From Advenella sp. S44 (GTDB lineage Bacteria; Pseudomonadota; Gammaproteobacteria; Burkholderiales; Burkholderiaceae_B), in the NCBI RefSeq assembly GCF_002810445.1, contig NZ_NEXS01000001.1, positions 682,001 through 746,000 on the forward strand: a DNA stretch of 64,000 nt, read 5' to 3'. The notes beneath the pieces are model-generated. The model was given only the letters and a program-made list of their open reading frames with translations, was not told where the DNA came from and did not search any database. Made by a program: the position numbers and the translations under genes. Positions 8,694 through 17,928 of this stretch are shown piece after piece. Numbering within the stretch: position 1 is the first letter of the stretch; every line of letters starts with the position of its first letter.

Positions 8694-9614
8694 ATGAAGT
8701 ATTCTCGAAAATTTGAAATCGCTTTTCTGCACCCCCGTTACTGGCTCACATGGTTTGGGCTGGGCGTGCTTTTCCTGTTGGTTCAGTTGCCATACCCGAT
8801 GCTGCATCGGCTGGGTATTTGGATGGGCCGCTGTTCCATGCGCTTTCTGAAGCGCCGGGTTGGCATTACCCGCCGCAATCTTGAACTTTGCTTTCCGACG
8901 ATGAATGAATCGCTGCGTGAGCAAAAGGTGCGGGCCAATTTTGAGTCGCTCGGCATGGGACTGCTGGAAACCGGCATGGCCTGGTTCTGGTCGGATGGGC
9001 GGGTAAAACGCTGGTTTGATGTTTCCGGACTGGATCATCTGAAGCGGGCGCAAGGGAATGGGCGCGGTGCGCTGATGATCGGCGTGCACCTGATGTCGCT
9101 GGAGCTCGGTGGCCGCGCGATGGGGCTGTGCCAGCCGATGATGGCAACCTATCGACCGCATAATAACAAGGCAATGGAATGGGCGCAGACCGAAGGCCGC
9201 ATGCGTTCGAATAAGGCAATGATTGATCGCAAGGATTTGCGTGGATTGGTGCGTGCACTCAAACAGGGAGAAGCTGTGTGGCTGGCCCCTGATCAGGATT
9301 ACGGGCGTAGCGGCAGCGTCTTTGCCCCCCTGTTTGCCGTTGACCAGGTGGCCACGACCAGCGCTCCTTATATGCTGGCACGGCTGGCAAAACCGGCGCT
9401 GGTGCCCGTGGTGTTGATCCGCCGCCCGAATGCGGGTGGCTACGATTTGCTTATCCAGCCCGAACTTAAAGACTATCCCGTAGAGGATGAAATTGCCGCC
9501 GCCGCTTATATGAACAAAGTCGTGGAAAAAGAGATTATGCGCGCGCCGGACCAATACATGTGGCTGCACCGTCGCTTCAAAACCCGCCCGGTTGACGCTC
9601 CGTCTCTGTATTGA
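8694..9614 (+). CDS. lpxL: lipid A lauroyl acyltransferase LpxL (HtrB)
   Basis: 306 residues, almost exactly the size of E. coli LpxL. Matching segments include the start 'FLHPRYWLTWFGLGVLFLL', 'RRNLELCFPTM', 'NFESLGMGLLETGMAWFW', 'RSNKAMIDRKDLRGL' and the C-terminal 'QYMWLHRRFKTRP'. The acyltransferase HX4(D/E) motif is His132-Glu137 ('HLMSLE'). A hydrophobic anchor (about residues 16-36) places it on the cytoplasmic face of the inner membrane, where it adds a secondary acyl chain from acyl-ACP to Kdo2-lipid IVA. The chain length it prefers cannot be told from sequence. It is monocistronic: the next bases after its stop are a decayed oxidoreductase. Confidence 0.95.
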   Translation: MKYSRKFEIAFLHPRYWLTWFGLGVLFLLVQLPYPMLHRLGIWMGRCSMRFLKRRVGITRRNLELCFPTMNESLREQKVRANFESLGMGLLETGMAWFWSDGRVKRWFDVSGLDHLKRAQGNGRGALMIGVHLMSLELGGRAMGLCQPMMATYRPHNNKAMEWAQTEGRMRSNKAMIDRKDLRGLVRALKQGEAVWLAPDQDYGRSGSVFAPLFAVDQVATTSAPYMLARLAKPALVPVVLIRRPNAGGYDLLIQPELKDYPVEDEIAAAAYMNKVVEKEIMRAPDQYMWLHRRFKTRPVDAPSLY

Positions 9615-10015
9615 CTGCCGGCATCGGTTCTGCTTAAGGGTCTGACAGTCAAAATGCGGTTGTGGCACGTTCATCAAGTTCAGCCGGGTGACACCATGCT
9701 TGTACACGCTGCCATCGGCGGCGGGCAGGGCAGTTTCTTTGCCACTGGCCAGTAAGCTGGGCGCTACCGTGATAGAAACGATTGGTTGCGAAAAAAGTCG
9801 AGCAGGCGCGCGCCTTAGGGTGCGCGCATACCATTTTGTCTCGCGAGGAAAATTTCATGGAGTGGGTGCGCCAGCTCACCAACGACAGGGGGGCCAATAT
9901 TGTTTACGACTCGGTTGGCTCGGACACATGCCTGGCCGCGCGGGTCCGACGGGGCCATCTGGTTGCTGCTCAAGCCCTGATGGGACGTGAGAAATCTGCC
10001 AGCAGGGCGAGTTGA
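9615..10015 (+). pseudogene. decayed NADPH:quinone oxidoreductase (Qor-like) remnant
   Basis: Pieces of a zinc-independent quinone oxidoreductase occur in order but in different frames. Frame one reads LPASVLLKGLTV...VHQVQPGDTMLVHAA from 9615 and stops at a TAA near 9747. A second frame gives 'LASKLGATVIETIGCEKS'. A third, open from 9782, gives 'KKVEQARALGCAHTILS' and 'RGANIVYDSVGSDT'. These match the middle of the family (dinucleotide-binding region); the N-terminal substrate domain and the C-terminal end are absent. At least two frameshifts are needed to join them. The remnant starts immediately after the lpxL stop, indicating that a deletion placed lpxL against it. No functional product is expected. 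Confidence 0.8.
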
Positions 10016-10235
10016 TATGCGGCATTATTCGTAGGTCGGGACGCCACTGCCCTGCGTGTGTTCCCTGAGCAGTAATGACCCGGCGCATAAAGCGCGTTTG
10101 ACATATACGGCTTAGATTGATGCGATAACTAATGTAGAATGGCATCAAAATGGATGTCGCAAGGGCCTTTGTTTCATTTCGCATTTGCAATCAAGGCATC
10201 CTTTTTTTGAATATTGCATCTATAAAGAATAGCGC
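10016..10235. other. intergenic region upstream of yjbQ
   Basis: Non-coding. It contains a TTGACA hexamer at 10098-10103 but no well-spaced -10 box that I can defend. The yjbQ gene has no strong ribosome-binding site. Confidence 0.35.
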
Positions 10236-10664
10236 ATGTGGATCCAGAAAGAATTTCACTTGAAAGCGCGTCCCAGAGGGTTTCATCTGGTGACCGATGA
10301 GATTGTGCACCAGGTCCCGGGCTTATCCGGCCTGCGCGTGGGCATCATGCATGTGTTTCTCAAACATACTTCGGCATCGCTCACGATCAATGAAAATGCT
10401 GACTCCTCCGTGCGGGACGACTTTGAAAATTATTTCAATCGTTTGGTTCCGGAAGACGAACCTTATTACACGCATACCTATGAAGGCAGTGATGATCTGC
10501 CGGCGCATTTTAAAAACAGTATCCTCGGATGTGCACTGACCATTCCGATCACGGATGGTTCACTCAATCTTGGTACCTGGCAGGGCATTTACTTATGCGA
10601 GCATCGCAACCATGGCGGCCCTCGCACTATTGTCGTAACGGTGCAAGGCGAGGCGGGCGATTAA
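10236..10664 (+). CDS. yjbQ: YjbQ family protein (UPF0047)
   Basis: 142 residues covering the whole UPF0047 domain. Conserved blocks 'ARPRGFHLVTDEI', 'FLKHTSASLTINENAD', 'YEGSDDLPAHFKNSILG' and 'GTWQGIYLCEHRNHGGPR' closely match E. coli YjbQ. The fold is a small beta-sandwich with a cluster of conserved His and Asp residues suggesting metal or phosphate binding. Some members have been reported to show weak thiamine-phosphate synthase activity in vitro, but the physiological function is not established. No signal peptide, so cytoplasmic. It stands alone, convergent with the Bug gene to its right. Confidence 0.93.
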   Translation: MWIQKEFHLKARPRGFHLVTDEIVHQVPGLSGLRVGIMHVFLKHTSASLTINENADSSVRDDFENYFNRLVPEDEPYYTHTYEGSDDLPAHFKNSILGCALTIPITDGSLNLGTWQGIYLCEHRNHGGPRTIVVTVQGEAGD

Positions 10665-10816
10665 TTTATTGAGGGCTAACGTGCGCCGGTTTGCTGTCTG
10701 AAGGCGCCGATTTTTGTGAGCGAATCGCAATGCCAATTGCAGTCGTAGTTGCAATTGCACACGCGATCACATCGGCATCGGCAATAACATAAAGGCTTGC
10801 GCGTGTTGTGCCCCGC

Positions 10817-10846
10817 AAAAAGGCTGCGTCATTTACATGCAGCCTT
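10817..10846 (-). terminator. rho-independent terminator of the ttuC-Bug operon
   Basis: Perfect 8-bp stem (AAGGCTGC 10820-10827 / GCAGCCTT 10839-10846) with an 11-base loop. Read on the minus strand, the stem is followed by a run of five T. It lies just after the Bug stop codon. Confidence 0.8.
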
Positions 10847-10871
10847 CTTGCTTGAGCCGACATAGCAGCGT

Positions 10872-11888
10872 TTAGTTCGCTTTTAGTTTCAAGTTATTGA
10901 CCAGCTCTGCATAGTGCCCGGTATCATCGGCAATCCGCGTGCCCATTTGTGCAGGGGTATCGCCTATAGTTTCGGCGCCAATCTTGGCCATGTCTTTTTT
11001 GAAGTCATCCGACTGAATAATGTGCACCAGACTTTTGTTCAAGTACGACACCGTCTGTTCAGGCGTTTCTTTGGGAGCGAGGATGCCGAACCAGGTGCCG
11101 GCGTCAAACCCATTAAGGCCTGACTCATCAAGCGTGGGTACGTTGGGCAATGCCGGGGAACGGTTGCCAGTAGTCACGGCAAGCGCTGTGAGCTTTTTTT
11201 CGTTAATGTAGGGCAGCACTGTTGTGATTGTATCGAACGACATATCCACTTGGCCTCCCAGTAAATCTGTCGTCAGCGGGCCGCTGCCTTTGTAGGGAAC
11301 GTGCAGCAATTTGATGTTTGACATCAGCTGTACGCGCTCACCAATCAAATGCTGGCCGGTGCCTACGCCGTTTGAGCCGAAACTCAGTTTTCCCGGCTCA
11401 CGCTTGGCCAGCGCAATCAGGTCTGCTACTGATGTTGTGCCGACCTTATTGTTCACAACCAGTACATTAGGCACCATGGCAACCGTTGTGATAGGCGCAA
11501 AGTCTTTTTGAAAATCGTACCGCAGTGAAGAATAGAACGTTGTGGCAATGGTGTGATGAACTGCGCCCATCAGCAAGGTGTAGCCGTCCGGCTTGGCTCG
11601 GGCCACATATTCCGCACCAATGGTGGCACCGGCACCGGGTTTGTTTTCGATAATCACGGGCTGGCCGATTTTTTCGGCAAGTTTCTGGCCCAGTGCGCGC
11701 GCCAGCACATCTGTTGTGCCACCAGCAGGGAACGGGACTACGAGTTTGACCGGCTGCGTCGGATAGGTCTGGGCCGCGGCCGGGGTACGCATGGTCATCA
11801 GCGTCGTGCAGGTCAATAGGGTCAACGCCAGCAAGCCGGTTTTGCGCAGCGATGTGCAAGGTTGTTTGATTGTTTGTGTAAATAGCAT
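10872..11888 (-). CDS. Bug/TctC-family periplasmic solute-binding protein, probably for tartrate or malate-type acid
   Basis: 338 residues with a long signal peptide (hydrophobic stretch about residues 18-38, ending 'TPAAAQTYP') and the Bug blocks 'QPVKLVVPFPAGGTTDVLARAL', 'IIENKPGAGATIGAEYVARA' and 'LLHVPYKGSGPLTTDLLGGQVDM'. The start at 11888 is set by GGAGGA five bases upstream; an in-frame extension to 11954 lies inside the dehydrogenase gene and is unlikely. The gene follows ttuC by 20 bases in the same transcription unit, so it probably binds the acid that TtuC oxidises. No membrane permease genes accompany it. Confidence 0.92.
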   Translation of the reverse strand: MLFTQTIKQPCTSLRKTGLLALTLLTCTTLMTMRTPAAAQTYPTQPVKLVVPFPAGGTTDVLARALGQKLAEKIGQPVIIENKPGAGATIGAEYVARAKPDGYTLLMGAVHHTIATTFYSSLRYDFQKDFAPITTVAMVPNVLVVNNKVGTTSVADLIALAKREPGKLSFGSNGVGTGQHLIGERVQLMSNIKLLHVPYKGSGPLTTDLLGGQVDMSFDTITTVLPYINEKKLTALAVTTGNRSPALPNVPTLDESGLNGFDAGTWFGILAPKETPEQTVSYLNKSLVHIIQSDDFKKDMAKIGAETIGDTPAQMGTRIADDTGHYAELVNNLKLKAN

Positions 11889-11908
11889 GTCTTCCTCCAC
11901 CGTCGGCT

Positions 11909-13000
11909 TTATGCCGCTTTCTGTGCTTTGCCAAGTCTGCGGATGTGACTGCAAACCGCATCAGTAACCTGCGCCGTTGTCGCTGTTCCACCCAGGTCGC
12001 CGGTATGCAGCGAGGTGTCGGCCGTCACTTTTTCTATGCTCTGCATCAGCAGGCCAGCGGCGCGATCTTCGCCGAGATGAGATAACAACATCACTGCGCA
12101 CCAGAACGTGCCAATCGGATTGGCCAGACCTGTTCCCATGATGTCAAAAGCGGATCCGTGAATCGGTTCGAACATCGACGGGTAGCGGCGTTCCGGGTCT
12201 ATGTTGCCGGTAGGCGCAATGCCCAGGCTGCCGGCAAGCGCCGCCGCCAGATCGCTTAATATGTCTGCATGCAGATTGGTGGCCACGATGGTGTCCAGTG
12301 TGGCAGGTTTGTTTACCATCCGGGCAGTAGCCGCGTCCACCAGTTCCTTATCCCAGACGACATCGGGATACTCTCTTGAAATTTCAATTGCAATTTCATC
12401 CCACATGACCATGGCGTGGCGTTGGGCATTGGATTTGGTGATCACCGTCAGTAGCTTGCGGGGGCGCGATTGCGCAAGTGCAAAGGCAAAGCGCATGATG
12501 CGCTCGACGCCGGCACGGGTCATGACGGACACATCGGTTGCGGCTTCCAGCGGATGGCCCTGATGGACCCGGCCGCCAACACCCGAATATTCGCCTTCAC
12601 TGTTTTCGCGCACGATAACCCAATCCAGATCCTTGGACTCGCAGCGTTTCAAGGGAGCGTCAATGCCTGGCAGTATACGGGTAGGGCGCACGTTGGCGTA
12701 TTGGTCAAGCCCCTGGCATATTTTCAGCCGCAGACCCCATAAGGTAATGTGGTCGGCAATATCGGGGTCGCCGGCCGATCCGAACAGGATCGCGTCCTTG
12801 TCATGAAGGTCGCCAAGCCCATCTTCAGGCATCATGACGCCGTGCTGCCGATAATAATCACCACCCCAGTCAAATGCCGTAAATTCAAATGAAAACTGCT
12901 CAAGGACGTCAGCCAGTACCTGTAGCACGGTCTGGCCTGCGGGAATAACTTCTTTACCGATACCATCACCGGGTATACATGCAATTTTGTACGATCTCAT
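11909..13000 (-). CDS. ttuC: tartrate dehydrogenase/decarboxylase (D-malate dehydrogenase family)
   Basis: 363 residues of the isocitrate/isopropylmalate dehydrogenase superfamily. The NAD-site start 'KIACIPGDGIGKEVIPAG', the substrate-binding 'VRENSEGEYSGVGGR', the metal-site 'NLHADILSDLAAALAGSLG' and 'FEPIHGSAFDIMGTGLANPIGTFWCAVMLL' are typical of TtuC/DmlA enzymes, which oxidise tartrate or D-malate with NAD and a divalent metal, often with decarboxylation. The substrate choice between tartrate, D-malate and isopropylmalate is not certain. It is first in an operon with a Bug protein and divergent from a LysR regulator, with a clear LysR-type box between them. Confidence 0.85.
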   Translation of the reverse strand: MRSYKIACIPGDGIGKEVIPAGQTVLQVLADVLEQFSFEFTAFDWGGDYYRQHGVMMPEDGLGDLHDKDAILFGSAGDPDIADHITLWGLRLKICQGLDQYANVRPTRILPGIDAPLKRCESKDLDWVIVRENSEGEYSGVGGRVHQGHPLEAATDVSVMTRAGVERIMRFAFALAQSRPRKLLTVITKSNAQRHAMVMWDEIAIEISREYPDVVWDKELVDAATARMVNKPATLDTIVATNLHADILSDLAAALAGSLGIAPTGNIDPERRYPSMFEPIHGSAFDIMGTGLANPIGTFWCAVMLLSHLGEDRAAGLLMQSIEKVTADTSLHTGDLGGTATTAQVTDAVCSHIRRLGKAQKAA

Positions 13001-13046
13001 CTTTCCTTATCCTGATCTGAAGAAACTGCATTTATTCTAGAAATAT

Positions 13047-13069
13047 TTGTCGATGCTAAAATGCGACAA
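13047..13069. promoter_or_regulatory. LysR-type operator between ttuC and its regulator
   Basis: TTGTCG-N11-CGACAA, perfect 6-bp arms with the T-N11-A geometry expected of LysR-family recognition sites. It is centred in the 104-bp gap between the divergent genes. Flanking bases extend the symmetry imperfectly (AAATAT / ATATTC). Confidence 0.6.
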
Positions 13070-13104
13070 TATTCATAGGATTTATGCCTGAAAGTTGAAA
13101 ATGA

Positions 13105-14042
13105 ATGAAAAAGGACCCTCGCCATTCCGCTGATTTGTATTTTTTTGATGCGCTTATGACTGCTGGAAGCCTTTCTGCCGTTGCGCTACGCCTGGGCGTT
13201 ACGCCTTCGGCAGCGAGCAAGCGGTTGATTCAACTGGAAAAACGCCTGGGTATAACGCTTGTCAATCGCAGCACGCGACGCATGAGTCCGACCGCAGAGG
13301 GCCTGGTATATCTGGATCATGCGAGAAACATCCTGGCACAGATCGAATCACTGGATCGGGACATGTTCCGGCTCAAGTCTGAACCTGAGGGGCTGATTCG
13401 TCTTAATGCGACGCTCGGGTTCGGCAGAAGCTATATCCAGCCGCTGGTCTCCAGATTCATAAAGAAATATCCGGCCATCACGATCCAGCTGTTTCTGACC
13501 CCCTTTCCCCCTGCCTTGAGCGATGATGCGTTCGATGTGTCTATTCAATTTGGTAAGCCGCTGCATCAAATGCTCAAGACACGCCTGCTTGCGCAAAACC
13601 GGCGTTTGCTGGTGGCTTCAGCGGCCTATCTGGCGCGTGCCGGAACGCCGGCGATGCCGCAAGACTTGCTTAAGCACAACTGTATTGTCATCAAGCAGGA
13701 CGAGCAGCCTTATTCAGAATGGATACTGAGCAGTGGCAAAAGCACAGAAAAATTCCAGTGTCCGGTAATTTAATGACCAATGACGGGTATGTCGGCGTGC
13801 AATGGGCGCTGGACGGACATGGTGTCCTGATGAGAGCGCAATGGGACGTCGCCCGGTACATGCGCAGCGGCCGCCTGATACAGGTGCTTCCCAATTTCAA
13901 TACGCCAAATGCCGATATTTACGCTGTGTACAGGGAACAACCCCATACCACGGCTCGAATGACGTTGCTGCTGAACTTTCTGTCGCGAAGTTTCGATAAT
14001 CTGAATCCCGGGTCCAATATCACTGTCAGCGCAGACTGGTAG
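13105..14042 (+). pseudogene. LysR-family regulator of the ttuC operon, interrupted by a -1 frameshift
   Basis: The first frame (13105-13773) encodes a LysR helix-turn-helix ('GSLSAVALRLGVTPSAASKRLIQLEKRLG') and part of the effector domain, then ends after 'SSGKSTEKFQCPVI'. The rest continues in another frame from about 13752 ('IPVSGNLMTNDGYVGVQWALDGHGVLMR...' to 14042). Adding one A to the A5 run at 13748-13752 restores one protein of about 312 residues, the usual LysR length. So a single base has been lost, by true mutation, or it is a sequencing error. If real, the truncated 222-residue product keeps the DNA-binding domain but loses the C-terminal effector lobe. It is divergent from ttuC and resembles DmlR/TtuA-type regulators. 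Confidence 0.8.
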
Positions 14043-14311
14043 TCGCTACAGTCACTTCGGCGAGCTAATGGCCGCCCCAGCTCAGGCAAGCCTCATGCTG
14101 GAATAACGTTTTGCGTGCTGCGCTGCGGCGATATTAGCAGTTGAATGAGAGTGGTATTTTCTATTACAGTAATGACGTACACTGGCAGATGATGGCGCAC
14201 AGGCGGGCGGCGGCTATCCTGTGCCAGACAAGATCAGCGCCTGTGGGCAGTCGTTTACAGGGCAGAACCTATAGCGGTTACTCGTTATGTCCATTTACAA
14301 GGGTTCGGACC

Positions 14312-14764
14312 ATGACTCTTCTTTTTGCCTTTTTGCATCACGTCCTGGCTTTCGCGCTGGTTGCGGCATTAGCCATTGAGCTGGTGCTGATCAAGGATCG
14401 TATCAGTATTGAACGCGCTCGCCGCATTTTGCGCGCAGATGCCATTTATGGCGCCTCGGCCATGTTGCTCGTGATCGTCGGGTTCTTGCGCGTGATTTAT
14501 TTCGAAAAGGGCGCGCCTTACTATTTCCACAGCATTCCCTTTATTGTCAAATTGCTGTTGTTTATTACAGTGGGCATACTCTCTGTTTATCCGACCATGA
14601 CGTTTCTTTCGTGGCGCAAGAGCGTGAATCGCGGGCGTGAGCCGGTGCTGGATCCTGCGGTGATCAAGCGGATTCGCAAGCTGATTCACTATGAACTGAC
14701 CTGTGTGGTGTTAATTGTTTTAGCCGCCGCCATGATGGCGCGCGGCGTGGGTTACTGGGGTTAA
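14312..14764 (+). CDS. DUF2214-family integral membrane protein
   Basis: 150 residues with four predicted membrane helices (about residues 3-23, 42-62, 75-95 and 125-145). 'LHHVLAFALVAALAIELVLI', 'RADAIYGASAML' and 'YFEKGAPYYFHSIPFIVKLLLF' match the DUF2214 family, whose function is unknown. I place the start at the ATG at 14312, right before the first helix; an in-frame extension back to 14141 has no conserved character. The stop overlaps the next start by one base (TAATG), so the two genes are translated together. Confidence 0.85.
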   Translation: MTLLFAFLHHVLAFALVAALAIELVLIKDRISIERARRILRADAIYGASAMLLVIVGFLRVIYFEKGAPYYFHSIPFIVKLLLFITVGILSVYPTMTFLSWRKSVNRGREPVLDPAVIKRIRKLIHYELTCVVLIVLAAAMMARGVGYWG

Positions 14765-15291
14765 TGGAAATGACGATGGCCGCGCAGGTGCCCCGGGCGA
14801 TGCAATTGTTTGTGTATGGAACCCTGAAATCGGGCTGTTGCAATTATGAACGCCACTGCTCCATGGCCGTACACCGGGAAAAAGCGTGGCTATGGGGGCG
14901 GATCTATCACCTGGACCGCGATGAAGGTTATCCGATGGTGGAGATCAATCGCGAGGCCATTTTGGCGCGTGGCAGCGACAGGCCCGAAATCGATGCCTTG
15001 TTCGAGTGTGAGCCCGGGTCGGATGATAAGCCCGACGGCGACTGGGATTTGATCGAAGGCGAGTTGATGCAGTTTGATCGTCCAGAGCGCGATGTGCCGC
15101 GGATTGATCTGCTGGAGGCGTTTCGCCCCGATGGGGCAGGGCTGTATTCGCGCGTACTGACCACGGTGAGTACTGAGTCAGGCCGACAGGTGGCGTGGAC
15201 ATATATCAGGGAGCGTGAGCACGATGGCCGCCGCCTGCATCCGGATCATTCCGGGACAGTCTGCTGGCGCCCGCCAAACGTTATTTCCTGA
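14764..15291 (+). CDS. gamma-glutamylcyclotransferase-like (AIG2) family protein
   Basis: 175 residues. 'LFVYGTLKSGCCNYE' near the N-terminus is the substrate-loop signature of the gamma-glutamylcyclotransferase/AIG2 fold, followed by a small beta-barrel and 'WTYIRE' near the C-terminus. Family enzymes release 5-oxoproline from gamma-glutamyl amines, though many bacterial members are uncharacterised. The start codon overlaps the previous stop by one base. The 3' end overlaps the convergent methyltransferase gene by 11 bases. Confidence 0.78.
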   Translation: MEMTMAAQVPRAMQLFVYGTLKSGCCNYERHCSMAVHREKAWLWGRIYHLDRDEGYPMVEINREAILARGSDRPEIDALFECEPGSDDKPDGDWDLIEGELMQFDRPERDVPRIDLLEAFRPDGAGLYSRVLTTVSTESGRQVAWTYIREREHDGRRLHPDHSGTVCWRPPNVIS

Positions 15292-15901
15292 AGACGGCGT
15301 AGCTCCAGGAGATATCGTTGCGACCCAGTGTGTCGTTTTTATAGCTTTTCTGATAAAGCAGTTGCAGCCCGCAGGCACTTCCAAGCGCGATAGTTTCTTC
15401 GTGGGGTATGTCGAACATGTGGCGCTCTGCCGGAACGGGGCCATGACGCAAAGACATCGACATAATGCCGTTACGCGCCAGTAGCCCCGCGCAATGCTGC
15501 ATCGCAGGCAGCCGTTCCTGCTCCTGCAGATGCATCCACACCGCCGTCAGCAGGATCAGGTCGTAGCGCTTGCCACTGGCGCGTACCAGGGTGAGCTCCG
15601 GCAGGCTGTCTGCAATCCAGTTAATGGTGGCCTCGGCATGATGCAAACGCGCCTGTTCCCGCATGGCTGCGGTCGGTTCGACGGCATCGACCTGGTAGCC
15701 CAGCGCCGAGAGCGCGGCGGCGTCTCTGCCGGTGCCGGCGCCGATATCCAGTACGGTCGCCGGAGGGCCCGGGTAAAAGCCGCGAACTGGATTATGCACT
15801 TTTTCAAATGTGACGCTTTCGTAGTCAGTAGCAAACCGTTGTGCCTTTTCTGCATAGCCCTTGCTGCCTGCGATTTCGACCATGATCTTATGTCCATTCA
15901 T
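15281..15901 (-). CDS. class I SAM-dependent methyltransferase
   Basis: 206 residues. The SAM-binding motif I is 'VLDIGAGTGRDAAALSALG' (about residues 50-68), followed by the acidic motif 'VDAVEPTAAM' and 'YDLILLTAVWMHL', the usual order for class I (Rossmann) methyltransferases. The acceptor is not recognisable; small-molecule methyltransferases of this type are common. The start could also be the ATG at 15883. Cytoplasmic, monocistronic, with its end overlapping the convergent gene by 11 bases. Confidence 0.83.
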   Translation of the reverse strand: MNGHKIMVEIAGSKGYAEKAQRFATDYESVTFEKVHNPVRGFYPGPPATVLDIGAGTGRDAAALSALGYQVDAVEPTAAMREQARLHHAEATINWIADSLPELTLVRASGKRYDLILLTAVWMHLQEQERLPAMQHCAGLLARNGIMSMSLRHGPVPAERHMFDIPHEETIALGSACGLQLLYQKSYKNDTLGRNDISWSYAVFRK

Positions 15902-16077
15902 CTATTGTGGGTTAAGACAAGTGTATCGGATTGAGAAATTAAAATAGGGGTTTTGTTTCATTTATTCATATTTTTACTCTGACCGTCTTTGACCGCAATC
16001 GCTTGTCTTCGGTCGGAATTCTTTATACTTGTGTTTCTCCACATATTCAATTGTGCATATTTCAAATAGGTTATTGC

Positions 16078-17043
16078 GTGAATAACTCTCACACTAGTAG
16101 TGATGGTGGCGATATCGTCGTATCCATCCAGGGGGTGGGTAAAACCTACAAAAGCGGTTTTATAGCCCTCAAAAACGTCAGTCTGGACATCCGTCGTGGC
16201 GAAATCCTGGCCTTGCTGGGTCCCAACGGCGCAGGCAAAACAACCCTGATCGGGATTGTGACTGGCCTGGTCAATGCGTCCGAAGGCAAGATCCTGGTCG
16301 ATGGCGACGACGTGCAGCGCGATTATCGTCGAGTTCGCCCGAAAATTGGTCTGGTTCCGCAGGAGCTGTTTACCGATTCGTTCGAGACGGTATGGGATAC
16401 CGTCTCGTTCAGCCGCGGCTTGTTTGGCAAGCCGGCCAACCCGGAACATATTGAACGGGTGCTCAGGGCCCTGTCTTTGTGGAACAAGAAGGATAATAAG
16501 ATACTTAGCCTGTCGGGCGGCATGAAGCGTCGTGTACTCATTGCCAAGGCTTTGTCGCACGAGCCCTCGATTTTGTTTCTGGACGAACCGACAGCCGGCG
16601 TCGATGTAGAACTTCGCCACGATATGTGGAATCTGGTGCGTAAACTGCGTGAGCAGGGCGTGACCGTGATTCTGACCACGCACTACATTGAAGAAGCCGA
16701 AGATATGGCCGACCGGATTGCGGTTATCAATAACGGCGAGATTATTCTGGTTCAGGACAAGGAACAATTGATGGGGCAGTTGGGCAAAAAGGAATTACAT
16801 CTGCAATTGACCCAGCCGCTGGATACATTGCCACCGGCTATGTCGGCGCATCCGTTGACCCTGTCGGCAGACGGTCGCACGCTGGTGTACACCTATAACA
16901 AGGAAGCCGAAGATAACACCGGTAAAAGCCTGTCCGAGATGTTGCGCCAGCTGGGAGAGGTTGGCATCGAACTGAAGGACCTGCAATCGAGAGAGAGCTC
17001 ACTGGAAGATATTTTCGTGAGTCTGGTAAGGAAAGATTCATGA
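16078..17043 (+). CDS. ABC-2 type exporter ATP-binding protein (YadG/NodI-like)
   Basis: 321 residues with a complete nucleotide-binding domain: Walker A 'GPNGAGKTT', Q-loop 'LVPQELF', signature '[10 protein letters not shown]', Walker B '[12 protein letters not shown]' and switch His in 'TTHYIEEAE'. A C-terminal extension of about 90 residues is typical of the NodI/YadG/DrrA group. The likely start is GTG at 16078; the reading frame extends upstream to 16003 but without family character. It overlaps the permease gene by 4 bases (ATGA), so they form one exporter. Substrate unknown. Confidence 0.9.
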   Translation: MNNSHTSSDGGDIVVSIQGVGKTYKSGFIALKNVSLDIRRGEILALLGPNGAGKTTLIGIVTGLVNASEGKILVDGDDVQRDYRRVRPKIGLVPQELFTDSFETVWDTVSFSRGLFGKPANPEHIERVLRALSLWNKKDNKILSLSGGMKRRVLIAKALSHEPSILFLDEPTAGVDVELRHDMWNLVRKLREQGVTVILTTHYIEEAEDMADRIAVINNGEIILVQDKEQLMGQLGKKELHLQLTQPLDTLPPAMSAHPLTLSADGRTLVYTYNKEAEDNTGKSLSEMLRQLGEVGIELKDLQSRESSLEDIFVSLVRKDS

Positions 17044-17801
17044 ATCTATATGGCGTAAAAGCAATTTACAAGTTCGAGATGGCGCGCGCGTTTCGCACGC
17101 TCATGCAAAGTATCGCATCGCCGGTGTTGTCTACGGCACTGTATTTCATTGTGTTTGGCGCGGCTATCGGTTCGCGCATGGGCGAAATTGACGGGGTATC
17201 TTACGGCGCATTTATTGTGCCAGGGCTGCTAATGATGGCCCTGCTGGGCCAAAGCGTCTCGAACGCCTCCTTTGGCATCTATATGCCCAAGTGGTCAGGC
17301 ACCATCTATGAAATCATGTCGGCCCCGGTTTCCTATTTCGAGGTGATTCTGGGCTATGTCGGGGCGGCGGCAACCAAGACGCTGATTCTGTCAGTGCTGA
17401 TCCTGATCACGGCCCGCTTCTTTGTGGAGTACCATATTCAGCATCCATTCTGGATGGTGCTGTTTCTGATTCTGACAGCGATCACATTCAGCATGTTCGG
17501 CTTCATTATCGGACTGTGGGCGGACGGCTTCGAGAAGCTGCAGATTATCCCGCTCATGGTGATTACGCCGCTGACCTTCCTGGGCGGCGCCTTCTATTCT
17601 ATTAATATGCTGCCGGGCATCTGGTCAAAAGTGGCGCTGTTTAACCCTGTGGTGTATTTGATCAGCGGTTTTCGCTGGAGCTTTTATGGCATAGCCGATG
17701 TTGATCATTACGTCAGCCTGTTCACCATCCTGTTCATTCTGCTGTTGTGTGCGCTGGTGGTGTCTTGGATGTTCCGCACCGGTTATAAGCTGCGACCCTG
17801 A
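17040..17801 (+). CDS. ABC-2 type exporter permease (YadH/NodJ-like)
   Basis: 253 residues with six predicted membrane helices and the ABC-2 motif near the C-terminal half ('[19 protein letters not shown]' and '[17 protein letters not shown]'). The layout closely follows E. coli YadH, including '[23 protein letters not shown]'. Together with the preceding ATPase it forms an inner-membrane exporter, probably two copies of each subunit. What it exports is unknown; YadGH itself is poorly characterised. Confidence 0.9.
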   Translation: MNLYGVKAIYKFEMARAFRTLMQSIASPVLSTALYFIVFGAAIGSRMGEIDGVSYGAFIVPGLLMMALLGQSVSNASFGIYMPKWSGTIYEIMSAPVSYFEVILGYVGAAATKTLILSVLILITARFFVEYHIQHPFWMVLFLILTAITFSMFGFIIGLWADGFEKLQIIPLMVITPLTFLGGAFYSINMLPGIWSKVALFNPVVYLISGFRWSFYGIADVDHYVSLFTILFILLLCALVVSWMFRTGYKLRP

Positions 17802-17928
17802 TGGGTCAGGCCCCGCACGGATACTGCATTGACCCGGCGCGACGTCGCCCCGGTGACGGGATCGTGCGCATCTGCGGCGGGCATGCGAGCGCTTCGGAAC
17901 CATTTGAGCTGGCTGATAATGGCCGTTT

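Noticed and set aside
10666-10863. 65-codon minus-strand frame after yjbQ
   Set aside because: It overlaps the terminator at 10817-10846 and has no family character.
13748-13752. Programmed ribosomal frameshifting in the LysR gene
   Set aside because: The A5 run has no proper slippery heptamer or obvious downstream stem, and LysR genes are not known to use it. A mutation or sequencing error is simpler.
14141-14311. N-terminal extension of the DUF2214 gene
   Set aside because: The added 57 residues are not membrane-like or conserved-looking and lack a ribosome-binding site; the family starts at the first helix.
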